Assembly (NCBI RefSeq): GCF_008727715.1
Contig: NZ_CP044218.1
Span: forward strand, 5,315,501 to 5,379,500
Length of the DNA: 64,000 nucleotides
Direction of reading: 5' to 3'
Origin: Mesorhizobium terrae
Lineage (GTDB): Bacteria; Pseudomonadota; Alphaproteobacteria; Rhizobiales; Rhizobiaceae
Positions 43,757 through 56,080 of the stretch are shown here, piece after piece; the first letter of the stretch is position 1, and the number at the start of each line of letters is the position of its first letter. Under the pieces are notes generated by a model, which was not told the origin of the DNA, searched no databases, and saw only the letters and a program-made list of their open reading frames with translations. A program made the translations under genes and the position numbers.

Positions 43757-45643
43757 TCAGGACACCTCTGCCGTTCGCCGACGCACGACGACGCCGAGAT
43801 CGTCGCTTTCGCGGGCAAGACGCAGACGCTCCTCCGCCTCCGTCGCCTCGCGCTGACGATCCCACATCGACGCATAGAGGCCGCGTTGCTGAAGCAGGTC
43901 GGCATGGGTGCCGCGTTCGGCGATCTGCCCGTCCTTCAGCACAATGATCTCATCGGCCGAGATGACGGTTGAAAGGCGGTGGGCGATGACGATCGTGGTG
44001 CGGTCTTTCGAAACGAGATCAAGCGCCGCCTGGATTTCCTGCTCGGTGTGACTGTCCAGCGCCGAGGTCGCCTCATCGAGAATGAGGATCGGCGGCGCCT
44101 TCAGAATGGTCCGGGCAATCGCCACGCGCTGTTTTTCGCCGCCCGAGAGCTTGAGGCCGCGCTCGCCGACCATGGTCCGGTAACCGTCCGGCAGGCGCTC
44201 GATGAAGGGACCGATCTGGGCGAGCTCGGCTGCGCGCCTGACTTCTTCCTCTTCGGCGTCGACGCGGCCGTAGCGGATGTTGTAGGCGACGGTGTCGTTG
44301 AACAGGACCGTATCCTGCGGAACCATGCCGATGGCCGAGCGCAGGCTTTCCTGTGTCACGTCGCGCACATTCTGTCCGTCGATCAGCACGGCTCCGTCCT
44401 GCACGTCGTAGAAGCGAAACAGCAGCCTCGAAATCGTCGACTTGCCGGCGCCCGACGGGCCAACGATGGCCACCGTCTTGCCTGCCGGAACCTCGAAACT
44501 GACGCCTTTCAGGATCTTGCGGTTGGGGTCGTAGGAGAACTGCACGTCGCGAAATTCGACGCGACCGGAGGCGACCGCCAAAGGCTTGGCATCGGGCTTG
44601 TCGAGAACCTCCTGCTGAACATCGAGCAGATCGAACATCTGCTCGATGTCGGTCAGGCCCTGCCTGATTTCGCGGTAGATGAAACCGATGAAGTTGAGCG
44701 GCACCGAAAGCTGGATGAGCATGGCGTTGATGAAGACGAAGTCACCGATCGTCTGTGTCTTGTTCATCACCTCATAGGCCGACATGCACATGACGACCGT
44801 GGTGCCGAGGCCATAGATGACGCCCTGGCCGAAGTTCAGCCAGCCGAGCGACGTCCAGATGCGGGTGGCGGCGCTTTCGTAGCGCGCCATGGAGCGATCG
44901 AAGCGGGAGGCTTCCATCGCCTCGTTGCCGAAATATTTGACGGTTTCGAAATTGAGCAGGGAATCGATCGCCTTGGTGTTGGCGTCGGTGTCGCTGTCGT
45001 TCATGTCGCGGCGGATGGCGATGCGCCAGTCTGAAGCCCTCACCGTGAACCAGACGTAGAGGGCAACCGTAACGGCGACGACCGCGACATACTTCCAGCC
45101 ATAGGTGAAGCCAAAAATGCCGGCGGTGAGCGCGAACTCCAGCACGGTGGGCGCCGTGTTGAGCATGATGAAGCGCACGATGGTCTCGATGCCCTTCGTG
45201 CCGCGCTCGATGATGCGAGAGAGGCCGCCGGTGCGCCTTTCCAGATGAAAGCGCAGCGACAGCTGGTGCATGTGAACGAAAGTGCGATAGGCGAGCTGGC
45301 GCACCGCATATTGGCCAACGCGGGCGAACAAAGCGTCGCGAAGCTGGTTGAAGCCAAGCTGCACCAGTCTCAGCACATTATAGGCAATGACCAGCGCGAT
45401 CGGCGCGAGCAGGATAGCCGGCAGGGGTGGCGTGTATTTCCCCTCGCCGGTCAGGGCGTCAGTGGCCCATTTGAAGAAGTAAGGACCGGCCACCAGAACC
45501 AGCTTGGCGACAACCAGCAGCAGGGTTGCCCAGGTTACGCGCCAGCGCAGATCCGGGCGGTCGGCCGGGTACATATACGGCCATAGATTGCGCAGAGTCT
45601 TGAATGTGGAGCCTGAGTCGGCGGAGACGGTTTTGTCGGCCAC
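43757..45643 (-). CDS. Atm1/HMT1-type ABC exporter (fused permease and ATPase)
   Basis: A 628-residue half-transporter. Six membrane segments occupy the first ~330 residues, with the family stretch RTGGLSRIIERGTKGIETIV. The ATPase domain has GPSGAGKST at ~394-402, LSGGEKQR and ILILDEATSALD at ~516-527. Bacterial Atm1 relatives export glutathione-linked metal or organic conjugates. The start is the GTG at 45643 with AAGG 8 nt upstream, 22 bp after the arsR stop; a longer ATG form would overlap arsR. Its position behind a Cys-rich ArsR supports a metal or arsenical efflux role, which is inference. Confidence 0.88.
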   Translation of the reverse strand: MADKTVSADSGSTFKTLRNLWPYMYPADRPDLRWRVTWATLLLVVAKLVLVAGPYFFKWATDALTGEGKYTPPLPAILLAPIALVIAYNVLRLVQLGFNQLRDALFARVGQYAVRQLAYRTFVHMHQLSLRFHLERRTGGLSRIIERGTKGIETIVRFIMLNTAPTVLEFALTAGIFGFTYGWKYVAVVAVTVALYVWFTVRASDWRIAIRRDMNDSDTDANTKAIDSLLNFETVKYFGNEAMEASRFDRSMARYESAATRIWTSLGWLNFGQGVIYGLGTTVVMCMSAYEVMNKTQTIGDFVFINAMLIQLSVPLNFIGFIYREIRQGLTDIEQMFDLLDVQQEVLDKPDAKPLAVASGRVEFRDVQFSYDPNRKILKGVSFEVPAGKTVAIVGPSGAGKSTISRLLFRFYDVQDGAVLIDGQNVRDVTQESLRSAIGMVPQDTVLFNDTVAYNIRYGRVDAEEEEVRRAAELAQIGPFIERLPDGYRTMVGERGLKLSGGEKQRVAIARTILKAPPILILDEATSALDSHTEQEIQAALDLVSKDRTTIVIAHRLSTVISADEIIVLKDGQIAERGTHADLLQQRGLYASMWDRQREATEAEERLRLARESDDLGVVVRRRTAEVS

Positions 45644-45665
45644 TGTTCTTGCCTTGTTATTTGGT

Positions 45666-45998
45666 TCAACCGGTCTGACAGCAGGTCTCGACCAGGGCGG
45701 AGAGCGAAGCCGAGACGCTGGCGAGCGCTTGATGATCAACCGCGTAGCGCGAGCGTTGCCGGTCCGGCGTAAAGCGAACCAGCCCGGCTTCGACCAGTAT
45801 TTTCAGATGTTGCGAGACTGTGGATTGCGCGAGATCGAGATGATCCACCACTTCGCCGCAGCAGCAGGAATTGCTGGCGGAAAGGCGCTTCAGGATTTCA
45901 ATGCGCGCCGGATGCGCCAGCGCAGCAAGCTTTGCCGCGACGGCCCGAGTGTCGGCGAGATGCCCCGCCCCGCATGTCTGTGAAAGCGATGTTTGCAT
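45666..45998 (-). CDS. ArsR/SmtB family repressor with a CCC cluster
   Basis: A 110-residue winged-helix repressor. The recognition helix region is DLAQSTVSQHLKILVEAGLV at ~55-74. Cysteines occur at 9, 45, 46, 47, 106 and 107; the triplet sits where ArsR-type sensors carry the ELCVC metal site. This suggests sensing of a soft metal or arsenite/antimonite. It is followed by the ABC exporter and preceded directly by a perfect palindrome, so autorepression of the two-gene operon is likely. The inducing ligand is unknown. Confidence 0.9.
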   Translation of the reverse strand: MQTSLSQTCGAGHLADTRAVAAKLAALAHPARIEILKRLSASNSCCCGEVVDHLDLAQSTVSQHLKILVEAGLVRFTPDRQRSRYAVDHQALASVSASLSALVETCCQTG

Positions 45999-46024
45999 GG
46001 TTCATCGTCGATAGACGATGAACC
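45999..46024 (-). promoter_or_regulatory. operator palindrome for the ArsR-ABC operon
   Basis: Perfect 11 bp arms, GGTTCATCGTC and GACGATGAACC, flank GATA. The palindrome touches the arsR start codon, leaving no room for a normal ribosome binding site. On the minus strand TTGCGC and TATCGA, 17 nt apart, make a candidate promoter whose -10 lies in the palindrome. Confidence 0.75.
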
Positions 46025-46061
46025 TATTTTGCGCAACCTAGCCGAATGGGCGAATGAGGTT

Positions 46062-47387
46062 CTATTTCGCGGTCGTCATTTGGTCGCCGAGCGTGTTCAT
46101 GTCGGCGGTTTCGCCTTCTTTCGACTTCTGCGGCAGCTTGAAGACCTGGCCCGGCCAGATGCGGTCCGGATCGCGGATTTGCTCCTGATTGGCCAGATAG
46201 ATCGTCGAGTAGCGCATGCCGTGGCCGTAGACCCGGCGCGAAATGCGCCACAGCGAATCGCCGCGGCGAATGATGACCGCGTGGTCGACCTGCTCGAGTT
46301 TTGCCGCGGTGCTGCCAGCAGCAGCAGTCTCCGGTGCCTTTGTTTCGGCCGGCGCCGGTGCAACGGCGGCGACCGCCTCCCCCGGCTCGCGCTGGAAGGG
46401 AACAGCAGCGCGGGCGACCACCTTGGTGCCGTCGGCATCGAGCGCGTCGACACGCACCGTGTAGTTGCCGACGGGCAGATCGCGCGTCGCTTCGACAAGG
46501 AACTGACCCTTGGGCGAGGTCAGGGCTTCGCCGAGCAGCATGTCATTGGCATAGGCCCGCACCTTGCGGCCGGGATCCGCCGTGCCAGCGACGAAAACCT
46601 TGCCACCGTCGATCTCGACGGCCTCGACCACGACCTTGGACACCTCAGGGGACACTGCGGGCGAACCCGGTTCGGCCGGCTTGGCAGGTTCAGCCGATGC
46701 CGTCGCCTGTGCCGCGGGCTGCGCGGCCGCCGCAGGCTGTTCGGCCGCGGGAGCGGTTGCCGCGGGAGCTGCCGCTGTTTCGGCGCCAGCCTTCTCCTCT
46801 GGCTTCGGAACCGAAAGCAGCGTTGCCGCCTTGCCCGGTTCCTCGACCATGGCAAGGACTTGTCCGTTGGGCTTTTCGGGGATGGAGACGACCGCAGTCT
46901 GCGCCGAGGTTGCGACCGTATTGGAAGGCGCGGTCGCATGCAGCTGCAGTTGGTAATTGCCGGGCTTGAGCGGGTTTTCGAGCACGATCGCGAAGGCACC
47001 GTCCGGCCCGGCCGTTGCCGAACCGAGCACCGTCGTTCCCTGGACGACATCAACCTTGGCGTTGGCGGCGGCATTGCCGGCAATGACCACCGAGCCATTG
47101 CCCTCCACGCGCACCACATCGAAGGTGGGAGCGACCGGTCCGGCGACCGCCGGTTTCGTCTCAGCCGGCTTTTCGGCCGCTGGTGTCGCGGCCGCCTGCT
47201 GCTGCGCTGGTGCCTGCTGTTCCGAAGGCTGCGGCGTCGCCGGCGCGGCGGGTGCCACGGCCGCGACCTGTGCCGGCGGGGCCGGTTTCAGGAAGGGGTC
47301 GAGTGCCCCTGAGACATAGGCGACGCCCGCAACGGCGGCTGAACCACCGGCAGCAAAAAGCAATGCTCTGACAAGCGCCGTAGCCAT
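46062..47387 (-). CDS. LysM domain protein with Ala/Pro-rich linkers
   Basis: A 441-residue protein. It has an N-terminal membrane/signal segment (LLFAAGGSAAVAGVAYVSGA), a long Ala/Pro/Gln-rich spacer, two Ig-like or bacterial adhesion-type modules (VVIAGNAAANAKVDVVQGTT and VFVAGTADPGRKVRAYANDM) and a C-terminal LysM repeat (IIRRGDSLWRISRRVYGHGM to WPGQVFKLP). LysM binds peptidoglycan, so this is likely periplasmic, envelope associated. The two modules are related to each other, suggesting internal duplication. It reads toward arsR; 63 bp separate them. Confidence 0.85.
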   Translation of the reverse strand: MATALVRALLFAAGGSAAVAGVAYVSGALDPFLKPAPPAQVAAVAPAAPATPQPSEQQAPAQQQAAATPAAEKPAETKPAVAGPVAPTFDVVRVEGNGSVVIAGNAAANAKVDVVQGTTVLGSATAGPDGAFAIVLENPLKPGNYQLQLHATAPSNTVATSAQTAVVSIPEKPNGQVLAMVEEPGKAATLLSVPKPEEKAGAETAAAPAATAPAAEQPAAAAQPAAQATASAEPAKPAEPGSPAVSPEVSKVVVEAVEIDGGKVFVAGTADPGRKVRAYANDMLLGEALTSPKGQFLVEATRDLPVGNYTVRVDALDADGTKVVARAAVPFQREPGEAVAAVAPAPAETKAPETAAAGSTAAKLEQVDHAVIIRRGDSLWRISRRVYGHGMRYSTIYLANQEQIRDPDRIWPGQVFKLPQKSKEGETADMNTLGDQMTTAK

Positions 47388-47503
47388 ATTCGTTCTGCCC
47401 CCTTAGCCACCTATCAACGGTCTAGCTGCTTTTGCCGAATCCGACAAGAAAAAGCCCGCTTCCAGACTTGACCGCGATGATGGACGGCATCACCAATCGA
47501 ACC

Positions 47504-48115
47504 ATGAATACGATTCGATCCGTGTGCGTGTATTGCGGCTCCTCTCCGGGCCGTGACGGCATCTATGTCGAGGCCGGACGTCTGCTTGGCCACTCGCTCG
47601 CGCGTTCAGGCCTGCGCCTTGTCTATGGTGGCGGCACCAAGGGCGTCATGGGCGCCGTTGCCGATGGCGCGATGCGGGCCGGCGGCCAGGTGATGGGCAT
47701 CATCCCACGCTTTCTGATGAACCGGGAAGCGACCGAAAGTGCCCTCGACCGGCTGCATGAAGTGGTCGTCACCGAAAACATGCACCAGCGCAAGCACAGG
47801 ATGTTCGAGGAATCGGACGCCTTCGTCGCCTTGCCGGGCGGCATCGGCACGGTCGAGGAAATCGTCGAGATCATGACCTGGGCGCAGCTCGGCCATCACC
47901 GCAAGCCGATGGTGTTCGTCAACGTCAAGGGTTTCTGGAACCCGATGCTGGCGCTGATCGACCACATGACCAGCGAAGGCTTCATCCATACCGCCCACAA
48001 TGTGAAGCCGCTGGTGGTGGACGATCCTGAGGCGGTGGTCGCGACCATTCTTGCCACCGGCGCCAGCGTCGATGCGCCGACGGGCGGCGTGTCTTCGGTC
48101 ATCGACAAGATGTAG
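47504..48115 (+). CDS. LOG family (TIGR00730) protein, nucleotide 5'-monophosphate phosphoribohydrolase
   Basis: A 203-residue Rossmann protein with the LOG motifs SVCVYCGSSPG, LVYGGGTKGVMGAVADGAM and PGGIGTVEE at 111-119. LOG enzymes release free cytokinins or bases from nucleotide monophosphates; in soil bacteria they may produce cytokinin, though most are housekeeping. The start is uncertain: ATG at 47504 (MNTIRSVCVY) is family-like, but those at 47477 and 47480 are possible, and none has a clear ribosome binding site. Confidence 0.88.
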   Translation: MNTIRSVCVYCGSSPGRDGIYVEAGRLLGHSLARSGLRLVYGGGTKGVMGAVADGAMRAGGQVMGIIPRFLMNREATESALDRLHEVVVTENMHQRKHRMFEESDAFVALPGGIGTVEEIVEIMTWAQLGHHRKPMVFVNVKGFWNPMLALIDHMTSEGFIHTAHNVKPLVVDDPEAVVATILATGASVDAPTGGVSSVIDKM

Positions 48116-48132
48116 GTGCCTGCGCTGCCTGC

Positions 48133-49041
48133 TCAGCGCTGCCTGCTCGCCGTCAGCATCGACCAGGAATAGATTGCCAGCGCCGCCCAGATCAACCCGA
48201 AGGCAATTGCGTTCACCGTGTTGAACGGTTCGCCGAAAATGAAGACGGCAATCAGGAACACGATGGTCGGCGCGATATATTGCATGATGCCGATGGTCGA
48301 CAGACGCAGCAGACGAGCGCCGAAGGCAAACAGCAGCAAAGGCACGGCCGTAACCAACCCGCTTCCCATCAAAAGAAGCGTATCCGTGCTGTTGCCGGTT
48401 GCGAAATGCCCTTGCCCCGTCGAAGCGAGCCAGACGGCATAACCCAGCGCTGGGACCGACAGCAGCAGCACTTCAAGCAGGAACCCCTGGCTCGGACCGA
48501 TGGGCAGCGTCTTGCGGAAAAACCCATAGGCGGCGAACGAGAAAGCCAGGGCCAATGAGACCCATGGCAGCTTGCCGCTTTCCACGGTGAGCACGATGAC
48601 CGCGACAGCCGCCAAAGCCACCGCCACCATCTGCAACTTGGTCAGGCGCTCGCCAAGCAGCAAAGCCCCGACCACGACATTGACAAGCGGGTTGATGTAG
48701 TAGCCCAGCGCCGTCTCGACCGTGCGGTCGACGGCGATGGCCCAAACATAGATGCTCCAATTCACCGTGATCAGGGCAGCGGTCAGCGCCGCCATGGCCA
48801 GCATGCGTGGTGAGCGCAACGCCGCCTTGAAATCGGCGGTGCGGCCGAGCCAGATCAGCACGGCGGCCGCAATCGGCACCGACCAGATGATGCGGTGCGC
48901 AATGACCTCGGCCAGCGGCAGATGCGCCACCGCCTTCATGTAGAAAGGCAACAGCCCCCACAGCAGGTAGGCGCAAAGCGCCAGCACAAAGCCACGGCGG
49001 GCGTCGGAATCGGCTTGGATTGGCACAGTCTGGCTCGTCAT
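48133..49041 (-). CDS. rarD: EamA family transporter RarD
   Basis: A 302-residue ten-segment membrane protein with the RarD signatures LCAYLLWGLLPFYMKAVAHL, EVIAHRIIWSVP, NWSIYVWAIAVDRTVETALG and YYINPLVNVVVGALLLGERL. RarD was named for chloramphenicol sensitivity in some bacteria; the true substrate is unknown. It is convergent with the LOG gene (17 bp apart) and monocistronic. Confidence 0.92.
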   Translation of the reverse strand: MTSQTVPIQADSDARRGFVLALCAYLLWGLLPFYMKAVAHLPLAEVIAHRIIWSVPIAAAVLIWLGRTADFKAALRSPRMLAMAALTAALITVNWSIYVWAIAVDRTVETALGYYINPLVNVVVGALLLGERLTKLQMVAVALAAVAVIVLTVESGKLPWVSLALAFSFAAYGFFRKTLPIGPSQGFLLEVLLLSVPALGYAVWLASTGQGHFATGNSTDTLLLMGSGLVTAVPLLLFAFGARLLRLSTIGIMQYIAPTIVFLIAVFIFGEPFNTVNAIAFGLIWAALAIYSWSMLTASRQR

Positions 49042-49179
49042 GGCCCAACCCTATGCGCCAGAGAGCAAGCCAAGACCATCAACTATTTCTGATGGGTCAT
49101 AGATTTTCACTGATGGATTGCACGGAACAGAGCAGTCCGGCGATCTTCGCGCGGAACTGCCTAAGGCCACCTCGAGGTT

Positions 49180-52238
<3,059 letters not shown>

Positions 52239-52242
<4 letters not shown>

Positions 52243-52730
52243 GATCTGTTCTCCGGAGGCCAGGTTTCAGTATCGTGATCGGGATGCTGGTAAGAAACCA
52301 TCGACGTGACGAAGGGCAAAGATTCGGGATCGTCCTCGGTCACCCCGCCCGGCAGGGACGGGATGGTATCGACATAGGGAAGTTTCGCCTCGATGCCCCA
52401 TTGGATGGTCGGCGGGATTTCTTCCGGGTGATCGAAGGCAGCGATTGCAAGCGCGATGCCGTCCGGTGCCTCGAAGGTCAAAGGTGTGCCGCATTCCGGG
52501 CAAAAGCCGCGGCGGGCGAAATTCGAAGACTGGAAGTGCTTCGGCTCGACCCGTGTCCAGGTCAGCCTGGCGCCGCCGACGGAAACCAGCGGCTGATAAA
52601 AATTGCCGCTCGCCTTCTGACACATGCGGCAGTGGCAGATCGAAGCGTCGCCGAGCACGCCTTCGACGCGAAAGCGCACCGCGCCGCATTGGCAGCCGCC
52701 CGCATACACAGGTCTGTTGTCGAGGCTCAT
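52239..52730 (-). CDS. GFA family zinc-binding protein (copy 2)
   Basis: A 163-residue paralogue of the neighbouring gene, with C13/C15, C32/C34/C37 (CHCRMC) and CPEC as zinc ligands. The end, SYQHPDHDTETW, resembles the other copy (FQHPDQETDNW). The start at 52730 has GGGA 7 nt upstream; the longer frame upstream is not family-like and would overlap the VOC gene. It begins 4 bp after the VOC stop. Confidence 0.88.
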
Positions 52731-52734
52731 CGTC

Positions 52735-53118
52735 TTATCCCGGCCTGTGGCAGACGGCTTCGATGTTGTTGCCGTCCGGATCGAAGACAAAGGCCGCATA
52801 ATAGTGCTCGTGATAGTGCGGGCGCAGGCCCGGACCACCATTGTCCTTGCCGCCGGCCGCAAGAGCAGCCTTGTGGAAAGCGTCCACGTCGGCGCGGCTG
52901 GTCGCACCGAAGGCATAGTGTCGGCCAGGTCCGGGCACTTTCGCCTCATGCAGCCAGAACACCGGTCGATCACGGCCATAGCCACCGACCTTCTCGCCAC
53001 CCGTATATTCGATAGGCACCATGTAGAGCAGCGAGGCGCCCAGCGGCGCCATCGCCTTGTCGTAGAAGGTCTTGGCCGCTTCGAAATCGACGACGGAAAT
53101 GCCGGTATGATCGATCAT
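52735..53118 (-). CDS. VOC family (glyoxalase-like) protein
   Basis: A 127-residue vicinal oxygen chelate protein: [20 protein letters not shown] opens the first beta-alpha-beta module, and [20 protein letters not shown] closes the second with typical metal-site histidine and glutamate. Such proteins are glyoxalases, dioxygenases or resistance proteins; which one cannot be told. It overlaps the cysS stop by 4 bp (ATGA), so its translation is coupled to cysS. Confidence 0.88.
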   Translation of the reverse strand: MIDHTGISVVDFEAAKTFYDKAMAPLGASLLYMVPIEYTGGEKVGGYGRDRPVFWLHEAKVPGPGRHYAFGATSRADVDAFHKAALAAGGKDNGGPGLRPHYHEHYYAAFVFDPDGNNIEAVCHRPG

Positions 53119-54551
53119 CTCTTCACCTCCCAGGTCGTTACGCGTTCACCCGTCGCCGGGTCCTTGCCATCCTTCAACTGAATGCCTTGCGCCAGCAATG
53201 CGTCACGGACGCGGTCAGCCTCGGCCCAGTTCTTGGCGGCAATGAAAGCGAGACGTTCGGCAATGGTGTTCGAAACCGCCTGTTCGTCAATGGTCGCCGT
53301 GGCAAGATTGAAACCGAGGAACTGAAGTGCCGTCTTGAGACCGGCCGCAGCCTCGTTTCCTTCCGATGCTTCGGCGGCAAGCTGCGTCAGAACCTGGAAG
53401 GCCGGGTAGGTAGCGAGATCGTCGGACAGCGCCTCGACAACCGCCTCGGGAAGCCGGCCGCTATCGCCGGTTGCCAGATCAGCCGCGCGCTTCCATTTGC
53501 GAAGCGTGTTTTCAGCCTCTTCCAGTTTGCGCACCGAAAAATCGATCGGCTCGCGATAATGTGTCATCAGCATGGCGAGGCGCAGCACCTCGCCCGGCCA
53601 TTTGCGGCCGCCGAAAGTTTCGGTCTCCAGCAATTCGTTGATGGAATAGAAGTTGCCCAGGCTCTTGGACATCTTCTGACCCTCGACCTGCAGGAAGCCA
53701 TTGTGCATCCACACCTTGGCCATCCCATCGGTGCCGTGGGCGCAACGCGACTGCGCGTTCTCGTTTTCATGGTGCGGGAAGATCAGGTCGAGACCGCCAC
53801 CGTGAATGTCGAAGACTTCGCCAAGATAGGCCGCGCTCATCGCCGAGCACTCGATATGCCAGCCCGGCCGGCCCCGACCCCAGGGCGAATCCCAGCCGGG
53901 CTCTTCCGGCGAGGAGAGTTTCCACAAGACGAAATCGCCGGGATTCTTCTTATGCGCGTCCACGGCGATGCGCACGCCGGCCTGCTGTTCGTCGAGCGGG
54001 CGTTTAGAAAGCTGGCCGTAGTCGACCATGGAGGCCGTATCGAACAGGACTTCGCCTGCGGCTTCATAGGCATGGCCGCGTTCGATGAGAGATTGAATCA
54101 AGCCGATCATGTCGGTCCTGCCGTCTGATCGGGGCTGGACGAAGTCCGTCGCGCGCGGCTCGAAGGTCGGCGGCAAGCAACCGAGCGTGGCGACATCCTT
54201 GTGAAACTGGTTTGCCGTCTTTTCGGTCACCTTACGGATCGCCTCGTTGAGCGACAGCTTTCCGGTCGCGATGTCGCTACCGAAATCACGCAGCGCGCGC
54301 GCGTTGATCTTGTCGTCCAGGTCGGTGATGTTGCGGACATAGGTGACGCGGTCGGCGCCATAGACGTGCCGAAGCAGCCTGAACAGCACGTCGAAGACGA
54401 TCACCGGCCTGGCGTTGCCGATATGGGCGAAGTCGTAGACGGTCGGGCCGCAGACATACATGCGCACATTGGTTGGGTCGATGGGGACAAAATCCTCCTT
54501 CGTCCTGGTCATCGTATTGTAGAGGCGCAGGCCCTTCGAACCCTCAGACAT
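53115..54551 (-). CDS. cysS: cysteinyl-tRNA synthetase
   Basis: CysS charges tRNA-Cys. The 478-residue class I synthetase has the zinc cysteine C34 in [13 protein letters not shown] at 43-46, WHIECSAMS, and KMSKSLGNF near residue 291. The C-terminal anticodon-binding part ends TTWEVKR. It is the first gene of a six-gene minus-strand operon. Full length, no oddity. Confidence 0.97.
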   Translation of the reverse strand: MSEGSKGLRLYNTMTRTKEDFVPIDPTNVRMYVCGPTVYDFAHIGNARPVIVFDVLFRLLRHVYGADRVTYVRNITDLDDKINARALRDFGSDIATGKLSLNEAIRKVTEKTANQFHKDVATLGCLPPTFEPRATDFVQPRSDGRTDMIGLIQSLIERGHAYEAAGEVLFDTASMVDYGQLSKRPLDEQQAGVRIAVDAHKKNPGDFVLWKLSSPEEPGWDSPWGRGRPGWHIECSAMSAAYLGEVFDIHGGGLDLIFPHHENENAQSRCAHGTDGMAKVWMHNGFLQVEGQKMSKSLGNFYSINELLETETFGGRKWPGEVLRLAMLMTHYREPIDFSVRKLEEAENTLRKWKRAADLATGDSGRLPEAVVEALSDDLATYPAFQVLTQLAAEASEGNEAAAGLKTALQFLGFNLATATIDEQAVSNTIAERLAFIAAKNWAEADRVRDALLAQGIQLKDGKDPATGERVTTWEVKR

Positions 54552-54813
54552 TCATCCCCTTCCCGGCCTATCCAGGCCGCCGCGCATAGGCGCAATTCAA
54601 ACCCAGCCTGCTGGCCGGGGCGTTCGTCTACTCAGGGAGAAAATTGAGGCGAAAACGTCCGGACCAGCGCGTGCGCTAGCCAATAATGCAAATGCCACAA
54701 ATGGCGAATGACGTTTTCATGCGCGGCTTTATCGCGCCCGGCCGTGTTGCCGTCAAGTCGCAACTTTCCGGTTCAGGCCAGGTTGATGACAGACCATGTA
54801 GCCGAACAACCTT

Positions 54814-54843
54814 TTGTTAAACATGTGGGTTCAGTGCTATAGT
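54814..54843 (+). promoter_or_regulatory. good sigma70 promoter upstream of the 51-residue protein
   Basis: TTGTTA (54814-54819) and TATAGT (54838-54843) are 18 nt apart, ~95 bp before the small gene. The 386 bp gap between cysS and the small gene otherwise holds nothing I can support as coding. The cysS promoter should lie in its first part, but I could not define it. Confidence 0.6.
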
Positions 54844-54937
54844 ATCCGCCTGTTCCTTTGAAAGGCGTCACGATTTGGTCGGAATCGGCCATCATTTGCA
54901 GCGTCATCAACGTGAACTTGACCTTGGGGAAGTCGAA

Positions 54938-55093
54938 ATGCCACGCAGCAAGCAAGAAGCCAGTCGCGCCAAACAACCAGCGCTCGCCAGTCAATATCGG
55001 GCCATAGGCCCGGCGGCCATCGCGGCCGCCCTGCTCCACACACCGAAGAGCAAGAAGCCCGCGCACAAGATTACCTCGCCGCGCGCGGCCTGA
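54938..55093 (+). CDS. small basic hypothetical protein (51 aa)
   Basis: The product begins MPRSKQEASRAKQPALASQY, then a hydrophobic RAIGPAAIAAALLHTP core and a basic KSKKPAHKI tail. GGGGAAG lies just before the ATG, and the promoter listed above is in place. The IGPAAIAAAL motif recalls a family of very short alphaproteobacterial proteins of unknown role, from memory. It is convergent with the SRAP gene (63 bp). Confidence 0.55.
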   Translation: MPRSKQEASRAKQPALASQYRAIGPAAIAAALLHTPKSKKPAHKITSPRAA

Positions 55094-55156
55094 TCGACTG
55101 ACCGGCCTGGCGGTGCAGGTCGATGCGCGCCGACACGGCCGGCGCATCCACAAAGA

Positions 55157-55939
55157 CTAGAACAGCGACATCTGATCCGTATCGTCGCCCGGCTTTTTGC
55201 GTCCGGGCTTGGCAGCCTTTTGTTGCGGCGCATCGCCCTCGGACGAGGCGACGAATCTCTCCTGAATCTCCGGCCCGGTATTGGCGACCTTGTTGACGAG
55301 ATCCGAGACCGGAATCGCCTCGAAGAAGCCAGGCTCGGCGGGCCTCAGAAGATCAGCCACGTCACGTGGTTCCTGGCCACGGCAATCCAGCCAACGCGAA
55401 AAATCGCCGGGATGGATCACGACCGGCATGCGATCGTGGATATGGGCAATGTCGGTGTTGGCGGCGGTCGTCATGATGGCGCCGGTGTCCATTTCCGAGC
55501 CGCCCGGCTCCGCATAGGTCTCCATCAATCCGGCGAAGGCGACCAGCCCGCCATGGGCCGGCCTTATCCAATAGGCCTGCCCTTTCCTGCCGCCGGTCTG
55601 CCGCCATTCATAGAAGCCGCTGGCAGGCACCAAGGCGCGACGATGGCGCATCGCCGCGCGAAACGAGGCTTTCTCGGCTGCACTTTCCGAGCGGGCGTTG
55701 AGCAGAAGCGGAAAGTCGCGCGTATCCTTGACCCAGGCCGGGATCAGTCCCCAGCGAACCAGAACAGCGGTTCGGTCTGAGCGATTTGAGCCCGGATCGC
55801 GCGGCGCGCCGGCCAATGTCATCAGCACCGGCTGGGTGGGCGCGATGTTGTAACGCGCCGGAAACGGTTCGATCTCGTCAACGCCCAGAAATGTCGCCGT
55901 CTGGTCCGGCGTCGCGGTCAAGGCGAAACGTCCACACAT
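55157..55939 (-). CDS. SRAP/HMCES-type abasic-site shielding protein (YedK family) with a clamp-motif-like tail
   Basis: SRAP proteins form a covalent crosslink with abasic sites in single-stranded DNA through Cys2. The 260-residue product starts MCGRFALTA (Cys2), with the Asn in LLNARSES, the Glu in GFYEW and the catalytic His in HDRMPVV. The last residues are DQMSLF, matching the beta-clamp-binding consensus QL(S/D)LF closely, after a Lys-rich linker. The upstream in-frame ATG is rejected because Cys2 must be exposed after Met removal. It diverges from the MutT-like gene. Confidence 0.92.
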   Translation of the reverse strand: MCGRFALTATPDQTATFLGVDEIEPFPARYNIAPTQPVLMTLAGAPRDPGSNRSDRTAVLVRWGLIPAWVKDTRDFPLLLNARSESAAEKASFRAAMRHRRALVPASGFYEWRQTGGRKGQAYWIRPAHGGLVAFAGLMETYAEPGGSEMDTGAIMTTAANTDIAHIHDRMPVVIHPGDFSRWLDCRGQEPRDVADLLRPAEPGFFEAIPVSDLVNKVANTGPEIQERFVASSEGDAPQQKAAKPGRKKPGDDTDQMSLF

Positions 55940-56080
55940 GGTGCAATCTCTTTGATGTCTGGCCCTGAAGGTGGTGGTGGAACCACGCCGCCGCAACCGC
56001 TAAAGCTCGATCCGGTACCGCGATCCACAGCCAAGGCTTTGATCGCGAACCGCAAGGAAGCCTGCCAGAGGCCGAATGTC

